This document shows, in pieces, positions 7,166 to 15,498 of a DNA stretch of 21,846 nt. The stretch spans positions 1 to 21,846 of IMG/VR virus record IMGVR_UViG_3300028666_000303. One strand, given 5' to 3'. Both the position numbers and the translations under genes were made by a program. The stretch comes from a virus. The notes beneath the pieces were generated by a model. It was not told where the DNA came from and searched no databases. It worked only from the letters and a program-made list of their open reading frames with translations. Position 1 is the first letter of the stretch, and every line of letters begins with the position of its first letter.

Positions 7166-10100
7166 TGGCGAATAACCCATATCCTCCGTTTACAGACGTA
7201 GCTAATGCCAATGCCATCCAAGGCAGCAACTTCGCTACGTCTACGGGGACTATTGTTCTTTCGGGGAGCAATATTACTATCTCTACTGGGGCTAGTAGTA
7301 TTCAGATTATCGGTCCTCCTGCCGGGGGATTCACCCTAAACGGAACTTCTTCTAGTGCTTCAATCTCCGCAGGCGCGGGGATCGGTATTGGCCAAGCCGC
7401 CAGCACCATCACGATTTCTGCGTCTGTACAGACGTTCTTGCAAAGTATCACAGCGTTAGGCAACACTACCCTAAGTTCTTCGGGAACCTTCTCTGGACTG
7501 CTCAACGTCTCCGGAGCCGGAATTGTCAGCGTTGGTGGGGGAGCACAAAGCCTAACAATCTCTGCTTCTCAATCTATTCAAACTCATAGCCTGACTGCGT
7601 TAGGAAATACTACTTCAAGTTCTTCAGGAAGTTTCAACACTCTCCTGAACTTCTCTGGAGCCGGAATTGCGTCAGTCGGTGTGGGTAATGGAACCGTTAC
7701 CATTTCTGTTCCGGCCCCGGCTGCGACCAATGTGGTCACGTCTCTCAATGGATCAAATGGAAGCCTTTCGATCTCAGCAGGGGCAGGCATTGGGATCGGC
7801 AACGCGGCAAGCACCATCACGATCTCCGCATCCGTGCAGACCTCATCGATCTCCTTAACTGCGTTAGGAAACACCACCAGCAGTTCATCCGGAACTTTCT
7901 CGAATGTACTGAATTTTTCCGGAGCCGGAATCGCCTCTGTTGGAGTTGGGAACGGTAGTGTTACTATCTCGGTTCCAGCACCCGCTGCTACCAATGTAGT
8001 TACAAGTCTAAATGGTTCCAATGGGAGCCTATCTATCTCTGCCGGGGCCGGGATTGGAATCGGACAAGCTAATAGCACGATTACCATTTCTGCTAGCAAC
8101 CAGACTAATACTCTGAGTTACTTAGCATTTGCCTCCATGACAACGGCGTTAAACGGGTCAACAACAGGAACCGCAGCTACTTTTAGCGGACCGTTGGTGA
8201 TAGTCGCCGGAAACCAAATAACGATTTCTCAAAACACAGGCATTGGTACAAATAGTACTTTGTCTAGTGGCAGCAATGCTTTAGTTATTTCCGGTCCTTC
8301 TTTCAGCGCAGGCGGAGGTCTGGCTGTTACTACCGGATCGGTAGTCTCTTACTCCATTACAAACCACGTTTCTAGTGTAAACGGGTCAAGTGGAACTTTG
8401 AGTATTTCTGCCGGGGCTGGCATCGGCATAGGTCAGGCTGCGTCAACTATCACCGTCTCTGCTTCAGTGCAGACTTACTCACACAGCATCACCGCGTTAG
8501 GAAACACAACAGTAAGTTCATCTGGAACGTTTTCCGGATTGCTTAACATCTCGGGCGCGGGTATCATCAGTGTGGGTGGTGGGGCGCAAAGCTTAACGAT
8601 CTCCGCTACAACCCCATCAGTTGTAACTAGCCTGAACGGGTCAAACGGAAGCTTATCAATTTCTGCGGGAGCGGGAATTGGTATTGGGCAAGCTGCGTCC
8701 ACTATCACGATCTCAGCGTCTGTCCAGACTATATCTCAGTCATTGACTGCTCTTGGTAATACCACTAGCAGTTCATTCGGGACGTTTGCCGGGTTATTGA
8801 ATTTCTCCGGGGCTGGTATAGCTTCGGTAGGTGTGGGCAATGGCAGTGTCACAATCTCCGTGCCTGCTCCGGCTGCTACCAACGTAGTCACGTCCTTGAA
8901 CGGGTCGAACGGGAGCTTGTCGATCTCCGCAGGGGCGAATATCGGCATAGGGCAAGCCGCTAGCACCATTACTATCTCGGCGTCTAGCTACTCCACGTTA
9001 GTATCGATCTCTAGCATCGCGGGAGGAACTACTTCCGGAACAGCCAACACCGCTTCGTCTACAGCCTTTGGGTTCGTTGCTGGAAATAACATCACGTTAA
9101 GCCAGCTATCCACCAACCCTACCATCACGATCATCGGTCCTACCCCCGCAGGAGGGGCCGGGTTCACCCTCAATGGTACATCCTCTAGCGCGTCGATCTC
9201 CGCAGGGGCTGGTATTGGTATCGGGCAAGCTGCTTCTACCATCACCATATCCTATTCCGGTACCTCCAACTTTACTGGAATTAGCCTCAGTGGTAATACC
9301 ACCACGGCGGTAGGCAACAGCGCGACAGCTATCACGGGCAACAGTGTAATACTTAGCGCGGCAGGCATTCTATCGTTATCCGCCACCACGAATGCCAGCG
9401 GAGGTACGATTACTTTATCAGTACCAGCCCCTCCGACAGCCACCAACTTCAGCCTGAATGGAACATCTAGCAGCGCATCCTTAGTAGCAGGGGCCGGGAT
9501 CGCGTTTAACTCCGGCGCAAGCAGCATCAGCGTATCGTACTCCGGAACTTCTAACTTTACCGGAATCAGTTTCAGCGGAAACACAACAACGCTAGCGGCC
9601 AACAGCGCGACAGCGTTCTCCGGCAATAGCTTGGTAATGAGTGTTGCAGGCATCTTATCCATGTCTGGAACAACCAATGCCAGCGGCGGAACCATAACTC
9701 TTTCTGTTCCGGCTCCTGCTGCTACGAACGTTGTTACGTCCCTCAATGGGTCGAACGGTAGTTTGTCTATCTCTGCCGGTGCTGGAATTGGAATAGGCAA
9801 TGCCGCTTCTACCATAACCATTTCGGCCTCTGTTCAGACCGCTTCGGTTTCTTTAACAGCCCTTGGTAATACAACCTCAAGTTCTTCTGGAACATTCACC
9901 AATCTCCTAAACTTTTCTGGCGCGGGTATCGCGTCGGTTGGAGTTGGCAATGGAAGTGTGACCATTTCAGTACCCGCTCCCGCCGCGACGAATGTGGTAA
10001 CTTCGTTGAACGGGTCTAACGGGTCTATGTCTATTTCGGCTGGTGCCGGAATCGGCATTGGGCAGGCTGCGTCTACTATCACGATTTCAGCCTCGGTGCA

Positions 10101-11730
10101 GACATTCTCTCATAGCTTGACGGCCTTGGGTAACACTACCATAAGTTCTTCGGGAACGTTTTCAGGTCTTCTAAACGTTTCCGGTGCGGGTATCATCAGC
10201 ATTGGGGGAGGGGCACAGAGCCTCACAATTTCTGCCACTACTCCTTCCGTGGTTACTTCGCTTAATGGATCGAGCGGTAGCCTATCTATCTCTGCTGGTG
10301 CTAACATCGGTATTGGGCAGGCTGCTTCCACGATTACTATCTCGGCAAGCAACCAATCGGTATTGTATTCTATCGCCTCGATTGCTGGCGGAACTACTTC
10401 CGGAACCGTAAATACCGCGTCTTCAACGGCCTTCGGTCTTGTCGCCGGTCCGAACATCACTCTTAGCCAGCTATCCACTAGCCCAAATATCACCATCAGC
10501 GCAGCGGCAGGCGGAGGCGGCGGAGGATTCACACTTAACGGAAGTTCTTCTAGCATGTCTTTGGTCGCTGGAAGCAACGTGAGTTTGAGTTCGAACCTTA
10601 GCACTATCACCATCAACGCAGGGATCGGAAGAATCAGTGTTCTTCAAAACTACTCCCTCGCTTTGGCGGGAGGTTTAGTAGCCTCTTCCTCGGGAACCGT
10701 TACCGGGCTAGGAAGTTCTCTGTTTCTACAGAGACTCAAACTCCCCTCAGGAATGAACCTCAGCGAAGTTGATGTGGCTTTGGGCCTGACCTTCCCTGCC
10801 ACAAACCAAGGCGCGGGAACTCTTACTCGTTCTTTCGTCGTATATTCGTTTGGAAATTCTACCTCGCTAGCGTCGGTGCTAAGCACCTCAGGAACCTCAG
10901 CGTGGACAACGGGAACCTCTACAGTTGGAGCTTCTACCTCTCTGTCCCAGTTCCAAGGTGGTTGGTCGCTGCCTCAGGTTCATCCCCTTACATTCGCTTC
11001 TACGTTGCTAGCAGCGGGAGAGTATGTCGTCGGCCACATCTTCAACTTTGCTCAGGTGACAAGCACTTGGACGGTTGGAATTTATGGGGCGCAAAACAGC
11101 TTAATCCAGACAACATCCCTCACCGCGTTTACTGCTTCTCCTGTTGGGGCGAGTGCTCTTTCCTCAGGCGGGTTAGCGGGAGTGTCGGCGCATACTGCTT
11201 CTACTTCAACAGCCATTACTGCCTTTACCGTAGCCCCTACCCTCGCATCGGTGTTCAGCAATGCTGGAACGTTGCAATTCAGATATGTTTCGCAGTCCTC
11301 TGCTACCGCTGCCGGATTCGCCAGCACTACACAGACTACGGCTGCTTCTCTGTCGGGATCACAGGGAGTTCACTGGTCTACGCTACCCACGGCTGCTACT
11401 GTCCTGTCTTCAGCGGGAACGGCAGGAGTTTCTGTGTTAGGAAGCGGAGGTCTCTCGGCTGGGTCATTTATCGGAACATCTGGATCGGTGGCAGGTATCA
11501 GTAACATCAACACCGGCCAAGTTAACCCCTTGTCTCCTACAGTCCCCGGATTTGTCTTTATTGGCACCGGATCGACCACAGGCGTGAATGCGGCGGTTCC
11601 CCCTTACTTCCTCGCTGGAATTTTCAGCACAGGGGCCGTTCCAATATCTATCGCCCTGTCAACTACAGCCATTACCTTTACCGGCTCCGCGCAAGCGGCT
11701 CAGCCGTGGATGGCACTGATTGGATCGTAA
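7165..11730 (+). CDS. Large repetitive tail fibre protein
   Basis: A 1521-residue protein of mainly Ser, Gly, Thr, Ala, Ile and Val with no cysteine that I can find. Residues 1-54 are an N-terminal attachment part. Residues 55-1152 hold about twelve modules of roughly 80-125 residues built from recurring strings such as SLNGSNGSLSISAGAGIGIG, ASTITISASVQT, LTALGNTT and LNFSGAGIASVG. Residues 1154-1521 are non-repetitive and aromatic-richer (SFVVYSFGNSTS, SQFQGGWSLPQVHPLTF, EYVVGHIFNFAQVTSTWTV), suiting a receptor-binding or trimerising head. The architecture of base, beta-repeat shaft and distal head is that of a long tail fibre. It is coupled by TAATG at both ends. No protease or S74 chaperone motif is visible. 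Confidence 0.8.
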   Translation: MANNPYPPFTDVANANAIQGSNFATSTGTIVLSGSNITISTGASSIQIIGPPAGGFTLNGTSSSASISAGAGIGIGQAASTITISASVQTFLQSITALGNTTLSSSGTFSGLLNVSGAGIVSVGGGAQSLTISASQSIQTHSLTALGNTTSSSSGSFNTLLNFSGAGIASVGVGNGTVTISVPAPAATNVVTSLNGSNGSLSISAGAGIGIGNAASTITISASVQTSSISLTALGNTTSSSSGTFSNVLNFSGAGIASVGVGNGSVTISVPAPAATNVVTSLNGSNGSLSISAGAGIGIGQANSTITISASNQTNTLSYLAFASMTTALNGSTTGTAATFSGPLVIVAGNQITISQNTGIGTNSTLSSGSNALVISGPSFSAGGGLAVTTGSVVSYSITNHVSSVNGSSGTLSISAGAGIGIGQAASTITVSASVQTYSHSITALGNTTVSSSGTFSGLLNISGAGIISVGGGAQSLTISATTPSVVTSLNGSNGSLSISAGAGIGIGQAASTITISASVQTISQSLTALGNTTSSSFGTFAGLLNFSGAGIASVGVGNGSVTISVPAPAATNVVTSLNGSNGSLSISAGANIGIGQAASTITISASSYSTLVSISSIAGGTTSGTANTASSTAFGFVAGNNITLSQLSTNPTITIIGPTPAGGAGFTLNGTSSSASISAGAGIGIGQAASTITISYSGTSNFTGISLSGNTTTAVGNSATAITGNSVILSAAGILSLSATTNASGGTITLSVPAPPTATNFSLNGTSSSASLVAGAGIAFNSGASSISVSYSGTSNFTGISFSGNTTTLAANSATAFSGNSLVMSVAGILSMSGTTNASGGTITLSVPAPAATNVVTSLNGSNGSLSISAGAGIGIGNAASTITISASVQTASVSLTALGNTTSSSSGTFTNLLNFSGAGIASVGVGNGSVTISVPAPAATNVVTSLNGSNGSMSISAGAGIGIGQAASTITISASVQTFSHSLTALGNTTISSSGTFSGLLNVSGAGIISIGGGAQSLTISATTPSVVTSLNGSSGSLSISAGANIGIGQAASTITISASNQSVLYSIASIAGGTTSGTVNTASSTAFGLVAGPNITLSQLSTSPNITISAAAGGGGGGFTLNGSSSSMSLVAGSNVSLSSNLSTITINAGIGRISVLQNYSLALAGGLVASSSGTVTGLGSSLFLQRLKLPSGMNLSEVDVALGLTFPATNQGAGTLTRSFVVYSFGNSTSLASVLSTSGTSAWTTGTSTVGASTSLSQFQGGWSLPQVHPLTFASTLLAAGEYVVGHIFNFAQVTSTWTVGIYGAQNSLIQTTSLTAFTASPVGASALSSGGLAGVSAHTASTSTAITAFTVAPTLASVFSNAGTLQFRYVSQSSATAAGFASTTQTTAASLSGSQGVHWSTLPTAATVLSSAGTAGVSVLGSGGLSAGSFIGTSGSVAGISNINTGQVNPLSPTVPGFVFIGTGSTTGVNAAVPPYFLAGIFSTGAVPISIALSTTAITFTGSAQAAQPWMALIGS
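7327..10620 (+). repeat. About twelve tandem protein repeats (fibre shaft), diverged at DNA level
   Basis: Modules of mostly 80-95 codons recur with near-identical protein cores but freely different synonymous codons. For example, the SLNGSNGSLSI core is encoded differently at about 7741, 8005, 8635, 8893, 9739 and 10003. A few modules deviate: one longer insert at 8101-8390, and two consecutive GTSNFTGIS modules at about 9259 and 9541. Two related IAGGTTSGT modules occur at about 9015 and 10384. Boundaries are approximate. Confidence 0.8.
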
Positions 11731-12404
11731 TGGCACTTCCTTATATTGTTCAATCCTACACTAGCGGTGTCCCCACTCCGGGTAATTTAAACCCAATTAC
11801 CATGACCGGAGTGACTGCCGGAAACTTGCTTATTTGTGGCATGTTCTCAGGCGGAGGAGCAGGAGGCACGCTAACGTGTACAGACTCCCAAGGCAATAAT
11901 TGGGCAACAAAAAGCACCGTGAATTTAGCGACGGACTCCGATACTATCACCGTGCTAGCAACCATTGCTTCGGCGACTGGAAATTGTGTTGTTACCTTTT
12001 ACGTTAACGCGGTCACTCCTAGTGGTGGGCTAAGAGCCGTGTTATACGAGGCTGCTAATTCCACTACTACCCTAGACGGAGGAGCAGGCGCAACGTCCAA
12101 CACAACGGGAGCCACTACCCTTGATAGTGGTCCGTTGATAACTGGAGCGCATAACGGCTTGTTATTTTCAATTGGCGCGACGGATAACGCGACGAACGCC
12201 ACTATAGGTCCTCTTCGGGGGTGGACAAACCCACAAAACTTTGGGGATACCTCGGACCCCAACCCAATCGGATTAGCCCAAGTATCTATCGCCCCATACC
12301 CCGGAACATACGAAGCAAAAAGCACAACCCTCGCTAGCGCCGAACAAGCCACAATTCTTGTGTGTTTCTTATCCGGTGGTCGAACTTACATGATAGCTAA
12401 ATAA
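11730..12404 (+). CDS. Beta-sandwich virion protein, hypothetical
   Basis: A 224-residue protein starting at the ATG that overlaps the fibre stop (TAATG, 11728-11732). A GTG at 11706 in the same frame would only add residues inside the fibre gene, so I reject it. The sequence has the pattern PITMTGVTAGNLLICGMFSGG, TCTDSQGNNWAT, a valine-rich strand and a long Thr/Gly/Asn-rich second half. The CTDSQGN-W motif resembles concanavalin/jelly-roll-like modules in secreted and virion proteins. It has four cysteines and no signal peptide. It may be a fibre tip or side-chain binding protein coupled to the large fibre. Unrecognised beyond that. Confidence 0.55.
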   Translation: MALPYIVQSYTSGVPTPGNLNPITMTGVTAGNLLICGMFSGGGAGGTLTCTDSQGNNWATKSTVNLATDSDTITVLATIASATGNCVVTFYVNAVTPSGGLRAVLYEAANSTTTLDGGAGATSNTTGATTLDSGPLITGAHNGLLFSIGATDNATNATIGPLRGWTNPQNFGDTSDPNPIGLAQVSIAPYPGTYEAKSTTLASAEQATILVCFLSGGRTYMIAK

Positions 12405-12415
12405 ATATGCGTCTT

Positions 12416-12420
12416 AGGAG
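12416..12420 (+). promoter_or_regulatory. Ribosome-binding site that sets the glycosyltransferase-like start
   Basis: AGGAG lies 4 nt before the ATG at 12425. The in-frame ATG at 12407 has only AT-rich sequence before it, so 12425 is preferred. Confidence 0.6.
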
Positions 12421-12424
12421 CACA

Positions 12425-13138
12425 ATGAAAAGCAAAAACAACGAGTCAGATTTTGGGTATCACAACACTAACCTGACTCAATCAATCGATAGACTACACC
12501 GTGGCCAGACTTACAAAGATTTGTCTACGGTATGGATTACTATAACTCGCGGGAGTCTTAAACCCAAAGTGGTTTCGTCTTGGATGGGCTTGATGAAGCC
12601 GATGAACCAACCCTTCTTCGGTCCGTTATTTATCGAGAACGACGAAGTAGGGGTAGGGTATCAAAAAGCTTTTGAGACAGTCCTCGACCATCCCGAACTT
12701 AGTAAATGGAAATACATCCTTACCGTAGAGGAAGATAATCTCCCCCCTCAAGACGGACTGATGCGGTTATACGAAAGCATCGAAGGGTTCGACGCCGTGG
12801 CCGGGTTGTACTGGACTAAAGGCGCAGAAGGCCAGCCAATGATTTATGGCGATCCTTCGGTTATGCCAAGAAACTTTGTACCCCAAGTCCCCCGTATAGA
12901 CACGATACAACACTGCAACGGGTTAGGGATGGGCTTTAACTTATGGAGGATAGACTCCTTCAAAACAAAACTCAAGGACATGCCCCGACCTTGGTTTAGA
13001 ACTATCCAAGAAACGGGGAAAGCTTTTACCCAAGACTTGTGGTTCTTTAATGAAGCCGCTAAGTATGGGTATAAGGTAGCTTGCGACACCAGAGTTAAGG
13101 TGGGGCATTTAGACATTTCTACAGGAATGGTTTGGTAA
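12425..13138 (+). CDS. GT-A-type glycosyltransferase-like protein
   Basis: A 237-residue protein that resembles phage-encoded family-2-like glycosyltransferases. Near the N-terminus is a hydrophobic strand (VWITITRGS). Next comes KYILTVEEDNLPPQD, where E102-E103-D104 sits where the nucleotide-sugar/metal-binding acidic motif is expected. Later features are GFDAVAGLYW, CNGLGMGFNLWRID, a PWF segment, TQDLWFFNEAAKYGYKV (acceptor-side acidic region) and a late VGHLD histidine (H228). The usual DxD is replaced by an EED variant. The family moves a sugar from an activated donor to a glycan, protein or DNA base; the acceptor here is unknown. It is followed by a methyltransferase-like gene, suggesting shared modification of a virion or host surface component. 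Confidence 0.65.
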   Translation: MKSKNNESDFGYHNTNLTQSIDRLHRGQTYKDLSTVWITITRGSLKPKVVSSWMGLMKPMNQPFFGPLFIENDEVGVGYQKAFETVLDHPELSKWKYILTVEEDNLPPQDGLMRLYESIEGFDAVAGLYWTKGAEGQPMIYGDPSVMPRNFVPQVPRIDTIQHCNGLGMGFNLWRIDSFKTKLKDMPRPWFRTIQETGKAFTQDLWFFNEAAKYGYKVACDTRVKVGHLDISTGMVW

Positions 13139-13160
13139 GAGCGCGAAAGGCTCAGAGGAT

Positions 13161-13634
13161 ATGAAAAAGAATAAAGTCGAAGTCATCGATTTACTCGATC
13201 TTAATACAGTCAAATTTGATTTAACCGGCAAGTGGCCTTATGCAGACAAGTCTGTGAAGGAAATCAACTGCCTACACAAACTGGAATACATTCCGGGGAA
13301 ACTCAGAATTCCAGTTATGGAAGAAGCGTGGCGGGTTCTCCAAGACGCCGGTAAGCTCAACGTCATAGTCGCTTACTGGACTTCTCCCAGAAGCATACAA
13401 GACCCGCTAGCGGAGTGGCCTCCTTTTTGCGAACAATCCTTCCTTTATTTCAACAAGGGATGGAGAGAGCAGAACGCCTTACCCCCTATTAAGTGTGACT
13501 TTGACTTCACATACGGGTATCAAACTGATCCGGAAGCCGCAGGAAGAAGTGCGGAAACGCAAAGCTTTTGGGTAAAACACTACTTAAACACTGTACTTGA
13601 TTTACAGTTGGCGTTGGTGAAACGCCCTCTGTAA
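13161..13634 (+). CDS. SAM-methyltransferase-like protein lacking the N-terminal SAM motif
   Basis: A 157-residue protein matching the middle and C-terminal part of class I (type 11-like) methyltransferases. It has FDLTGKWPYADKSVKEI (residues 19-35), the NCLHKLEYI motif in place of the usual H-x-LEH, then EEAWRVLQDAGKLNVIVAY (54-72, the post-motif 'r-LkpGGkl' strand). The glycine-rich SAM-binding motif I that normally precedes this is absent, and the 22-nt gap upstream has no room for it. It may be a natural short form, need a partner or be inactive. A start Shine-Dalgarno AAAGG lies at 13146-13150. Confidence 0.55.
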   Translation: MKKNKVEVIDLLDLNTVKFDLTGKWPYADKSVKEINCLHKLEYIPGKLRIPVMEEAWRVLQDAGKLNVIVAYWTSPRSIQDPLAEWPPFCEQSFLYFNKGWREQNALPPIKCDFDFTYGYQTDPEAAGRSAETQSFWVKHYLNTVLDLQLALVKRPL

Positions 13635-13643
13635 GGGTGGTTC

Positions 13644-13943
13644 ATGAATTTTTTAGCAAAACTACTGACGTTTCTTAGACAGGCGTACTCCGATGATGGG
13701 ACTCCTTCGAGCAGCCGACTGCTAACCAGCTTTCTAGCTTTGGTATGCTCGGGAGTTCTTGTCCTTGTGGCCGACCATCTGGTTAGGATTACGGACAACG
13801 CGCAGCTAGCGATCTGGCTATCCAACCTTCCCTACGTTATAGGAGCGTTAGTATTTTTCTTTACTGCGCCTTATGGGGTAAACAGAGGGTCCACCAGTAT
13901 CACGGATGTTCTTAACATCTTCAAAGGTAAAAAGAATGAATAA
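13644..13943 (+). CDS. Two-helix membrane protein, holin-like
   Basis: A 99-residue protein with a short amphipathic N-terminus, a polar loop (SDDGTPSSSR), and two hydrophobic segments at about 26-44 (SFLALVCSGVLVLV) and 57-76 (WLSNLPYVIGALVFFF). It ends in a lysine-rich tail (FKGKKNE). Size, two-helix topology and charged tail fit holins, which permeabilise the inner membrane at lysis, but no endolysin is nearby in the window. Its last 8 nt overlap the start of the next gene (ATG at 13936). An alternative is a membrane helper for the exported proteins encoded downstream. Confidence 0.5.
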   Translation: MNFLAKLLTFLRQAYSDDGTPSSSRLLTSFLALVCSGVLVLVADHLVRITDNAQLAIWLSNLPYVIGALVFFFTAPYGVNRGSTSITDVLNIFKGKKNE

Positions 13944-15498
13944 GTTACTTCTATTTCTTTTGTTCCCAGTGCTAGGTTTTTCCCAAACAGCACAGAGATG
14001 GAATGTGGCCATTCAGCCTACCTCGGGGAGTAACTTCTCCGTGGTCATCCCTAACGCGCAGGTGTCGGTGTGTACGTGGAACGATCAGTTGTCTTGCGAT
14101 TCTCCCAACTTAGTTATATATGCCGACACGGCGTTAACCCAGCAAATAGATCAACCGCTCCAAGCTAATGCCGCAGGCACCTATTTTTACTACGTGCAGG
14201 CAGGCACCCACTTAGTTGAGAAAGTTTGCGCTCCGTATAACCAATGTAGTTTCTACGACATATACGTTGGGTCTTCTGCCGGTGGTACCGGGAGTAGCCT
14301 GTGCGGTCCTCTCCCCGGAGACGTAACCTCAACGCGATGCGGAACAGATGCCCTCAGTCATTTAACAGGCAGCAACCTCAGCCTCCTAAGTGGTTTCGGA
14401 TTTGAAACGGTTTCTTATGTCAGCACGGTAGGGGAGTCGTCCTTCTCCGAAGAAATTGTAGGTGTCGGCGACCAATCAGGGTCTCATATAACAAATGGAG
14501 TTGACATAGTTGGTATCGGGGACAGTTCGGCGATACAATTCTCCGCTTCTACTTTCGACATTATAGGAATCGGGGATGGATCGGCTAACACAATTGGGGG
14601 TCAAAGCTCCGATATTATCGCAATTGGAAACGGCTCGGGGTCGCACATCGGAAGCAATGTCGATGATGTGGTTGCAATTGGAAACGGAGCCGGGGCGAAT
14701 CTTGTCTCGACTTCTTCAGATGTAGTTGGTATAGGAAATGGCTCCTCCTCCTCTGTGAACTCTACAGGGACGCTAACAATCGTAGTCGGAATAGGAGTTG
14801 GTGCTGCTTCTAATCACGGAACAGGCGTGTTCAATAACGTCGTAGGAATTGGAAATGGCTCCGGGTCTGAAAGCGATCCCACCTTCTCTTCTGACTACAC
14901 AGACGTAATTGGTATTGGAGACGGGGCTGCTGGGGCAATGGGAACCGTTTCGGACGTAATCGGAATAGGACACAGACCTTTAATCTGCAATACAGGCTCA
15001 GAGGTAATCGCGCTCGGAACGTTAGCTCTTGGAGGGTATTACAACGGGGCTAATTGCGAGGGTGTTGCCGGGAATGCCGGTAGCAACGATATCGCAATCG
15101 GGCAGGACGCCTTGGCTGGTAACACGACCGGAACTAATAACGTGGCGATAGGCACCATGTCCGGAGCGAACGGGTACACCGCCTTCAACTCCATTGGAAA
15201 CTCGAATACCACAGGCTCTCATAATACTTGGGTTGGCGATTACTCGGGGCCAAATACAACTTCGCAACTAACGAACACGATTGCTCTTGGGTATCAAGCC
15301 TACAACACAGTATCCAATCAGACAGTAATCGGAAACAACTCTATTACCCAAGCCGTCATTTATGGGGATGTTGAAATCAACGGGGGCACGAATACTGTGT
15401 ACCGTTGCGCCACTAGCGGATCGCTCCCAGCGGGGGCCTTGACTATCGTTTCCGGAAGTTGCGGCACGACCACCGATACCGGGTTGAGAGTTCAATAA
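13936..15498 (+). CDS. Exported fibre/adhesin-like protein with YadA-like beta-roll repeats
   Basis: A 520-residue protein. Residues 1-17 are a classic Sec signal peptide (MNKLLLFLLFPVLGFSQ), cleavage expected before Q17. The ATG at 13936 is chosen because it begins the signal peptide exactly; upstream codons lie in the holin-like gene. Residues 20-113 form a domain shared with the next gene, with four cysteines (C46, C54, C98, C104) in both. Residues about 161-450 are about 12 repeats of the [IV][IV][GA]IG[ND]GS type, like the left-handed beta-roll heads of trimeric adhesins such as YadA and of some phage fibres. A C-terminal cap has C491 and C509. Ten cysteines in all suggest disulphides. 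Probable role is a trimeric surface-binding protein acting outside the cytoplasm. Whether it enters the virion is unknown. Confidence 0.65.
   Translation: MNKLLLFLLFPVLGFSQTAQRWNVAIQPTSGSNFSVVIPNAQVSVCTWNDQLSCDSPNLVIYADTALTQQIDQPLQANAAGTYFYYVQAGTHLVEKVCAPYNQCSFYDIYVGSSAGGTGSSLCGPLPGDVTSTRCGTDALSHLTGSNLSLLSGFGFETVSYVSTVGESSFSEEIVGVGDQSGSHITNGVDIVGIGDSSAIQFSASTFDIIGIGDGSANTIGGQSSDIIAIGNGSGSHIGSNVDDVVAIGNGAGANLVSTSSDVVGIGNGSSSSVNSTGTLTIVVGIGVGAASNHGTGVFNNVVGIGNGSGSESDPTFSSDYTDVIGIGDGAAGAMGTVSDVIGIGHRPLICNTGSEVIALGTLALGGYYNGANCEGVAGNAGSNDIAIGQDALAGNTTGTNNVAIGTMSGANGYTAFNSIGNSNTTGSHNTWVGDYSGPNTTSQLTNTIALGYQAYNTVSNQTVIGNNSITQAVIYGDVEINGGTNTVYRCATSGSLPAGALTIVSGSCGTTTDTGLRVQ
14416..15285 (+). repeat. 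IG[ND]GS-type beta-roll repeats
   Basis: Irregular repeats of about 16-32 codons centred on VVGIGNGS-like octets, e.g. IVGIGDSS, IIGIGDGS, IIAIGNGS, VVAIGNGA, VVGIGNGS, VIGIGDGA. They change toward the C-terminus into DIAIGQDALAGNTTGTNN-type repeats common in phage fibres. Codons vary among repeats. Boundaries are approximate. Confidence 0.65.

Noticed and set aside
7584-10616. Long antisense reading frames (7584-8099, 9252-9821, 10110-10616) inside the large fibre
   Set aside because: They reproduce the same repetitive strings (PAPAEID..., PFDPF...) because they are the reverse complement of the fibre repeats. No ribosome-binding site and no independent gene signal.
7327-10620. CRISPR array or diversity-generating retroelement repeat
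   Set aside because: Repeats are coding, with no short direct repeat/spacer regularity. No reverse transcriptase gene and no adenine-specific variable/template pair are seen.
10902-11504. Alternative-frame + strand ORF of about 200 codons within the fibre head
   Set aside because: It overlaps a clearly coding frame, has an unlikely Cys/Tyr/Arg-rich composition and no start signal.
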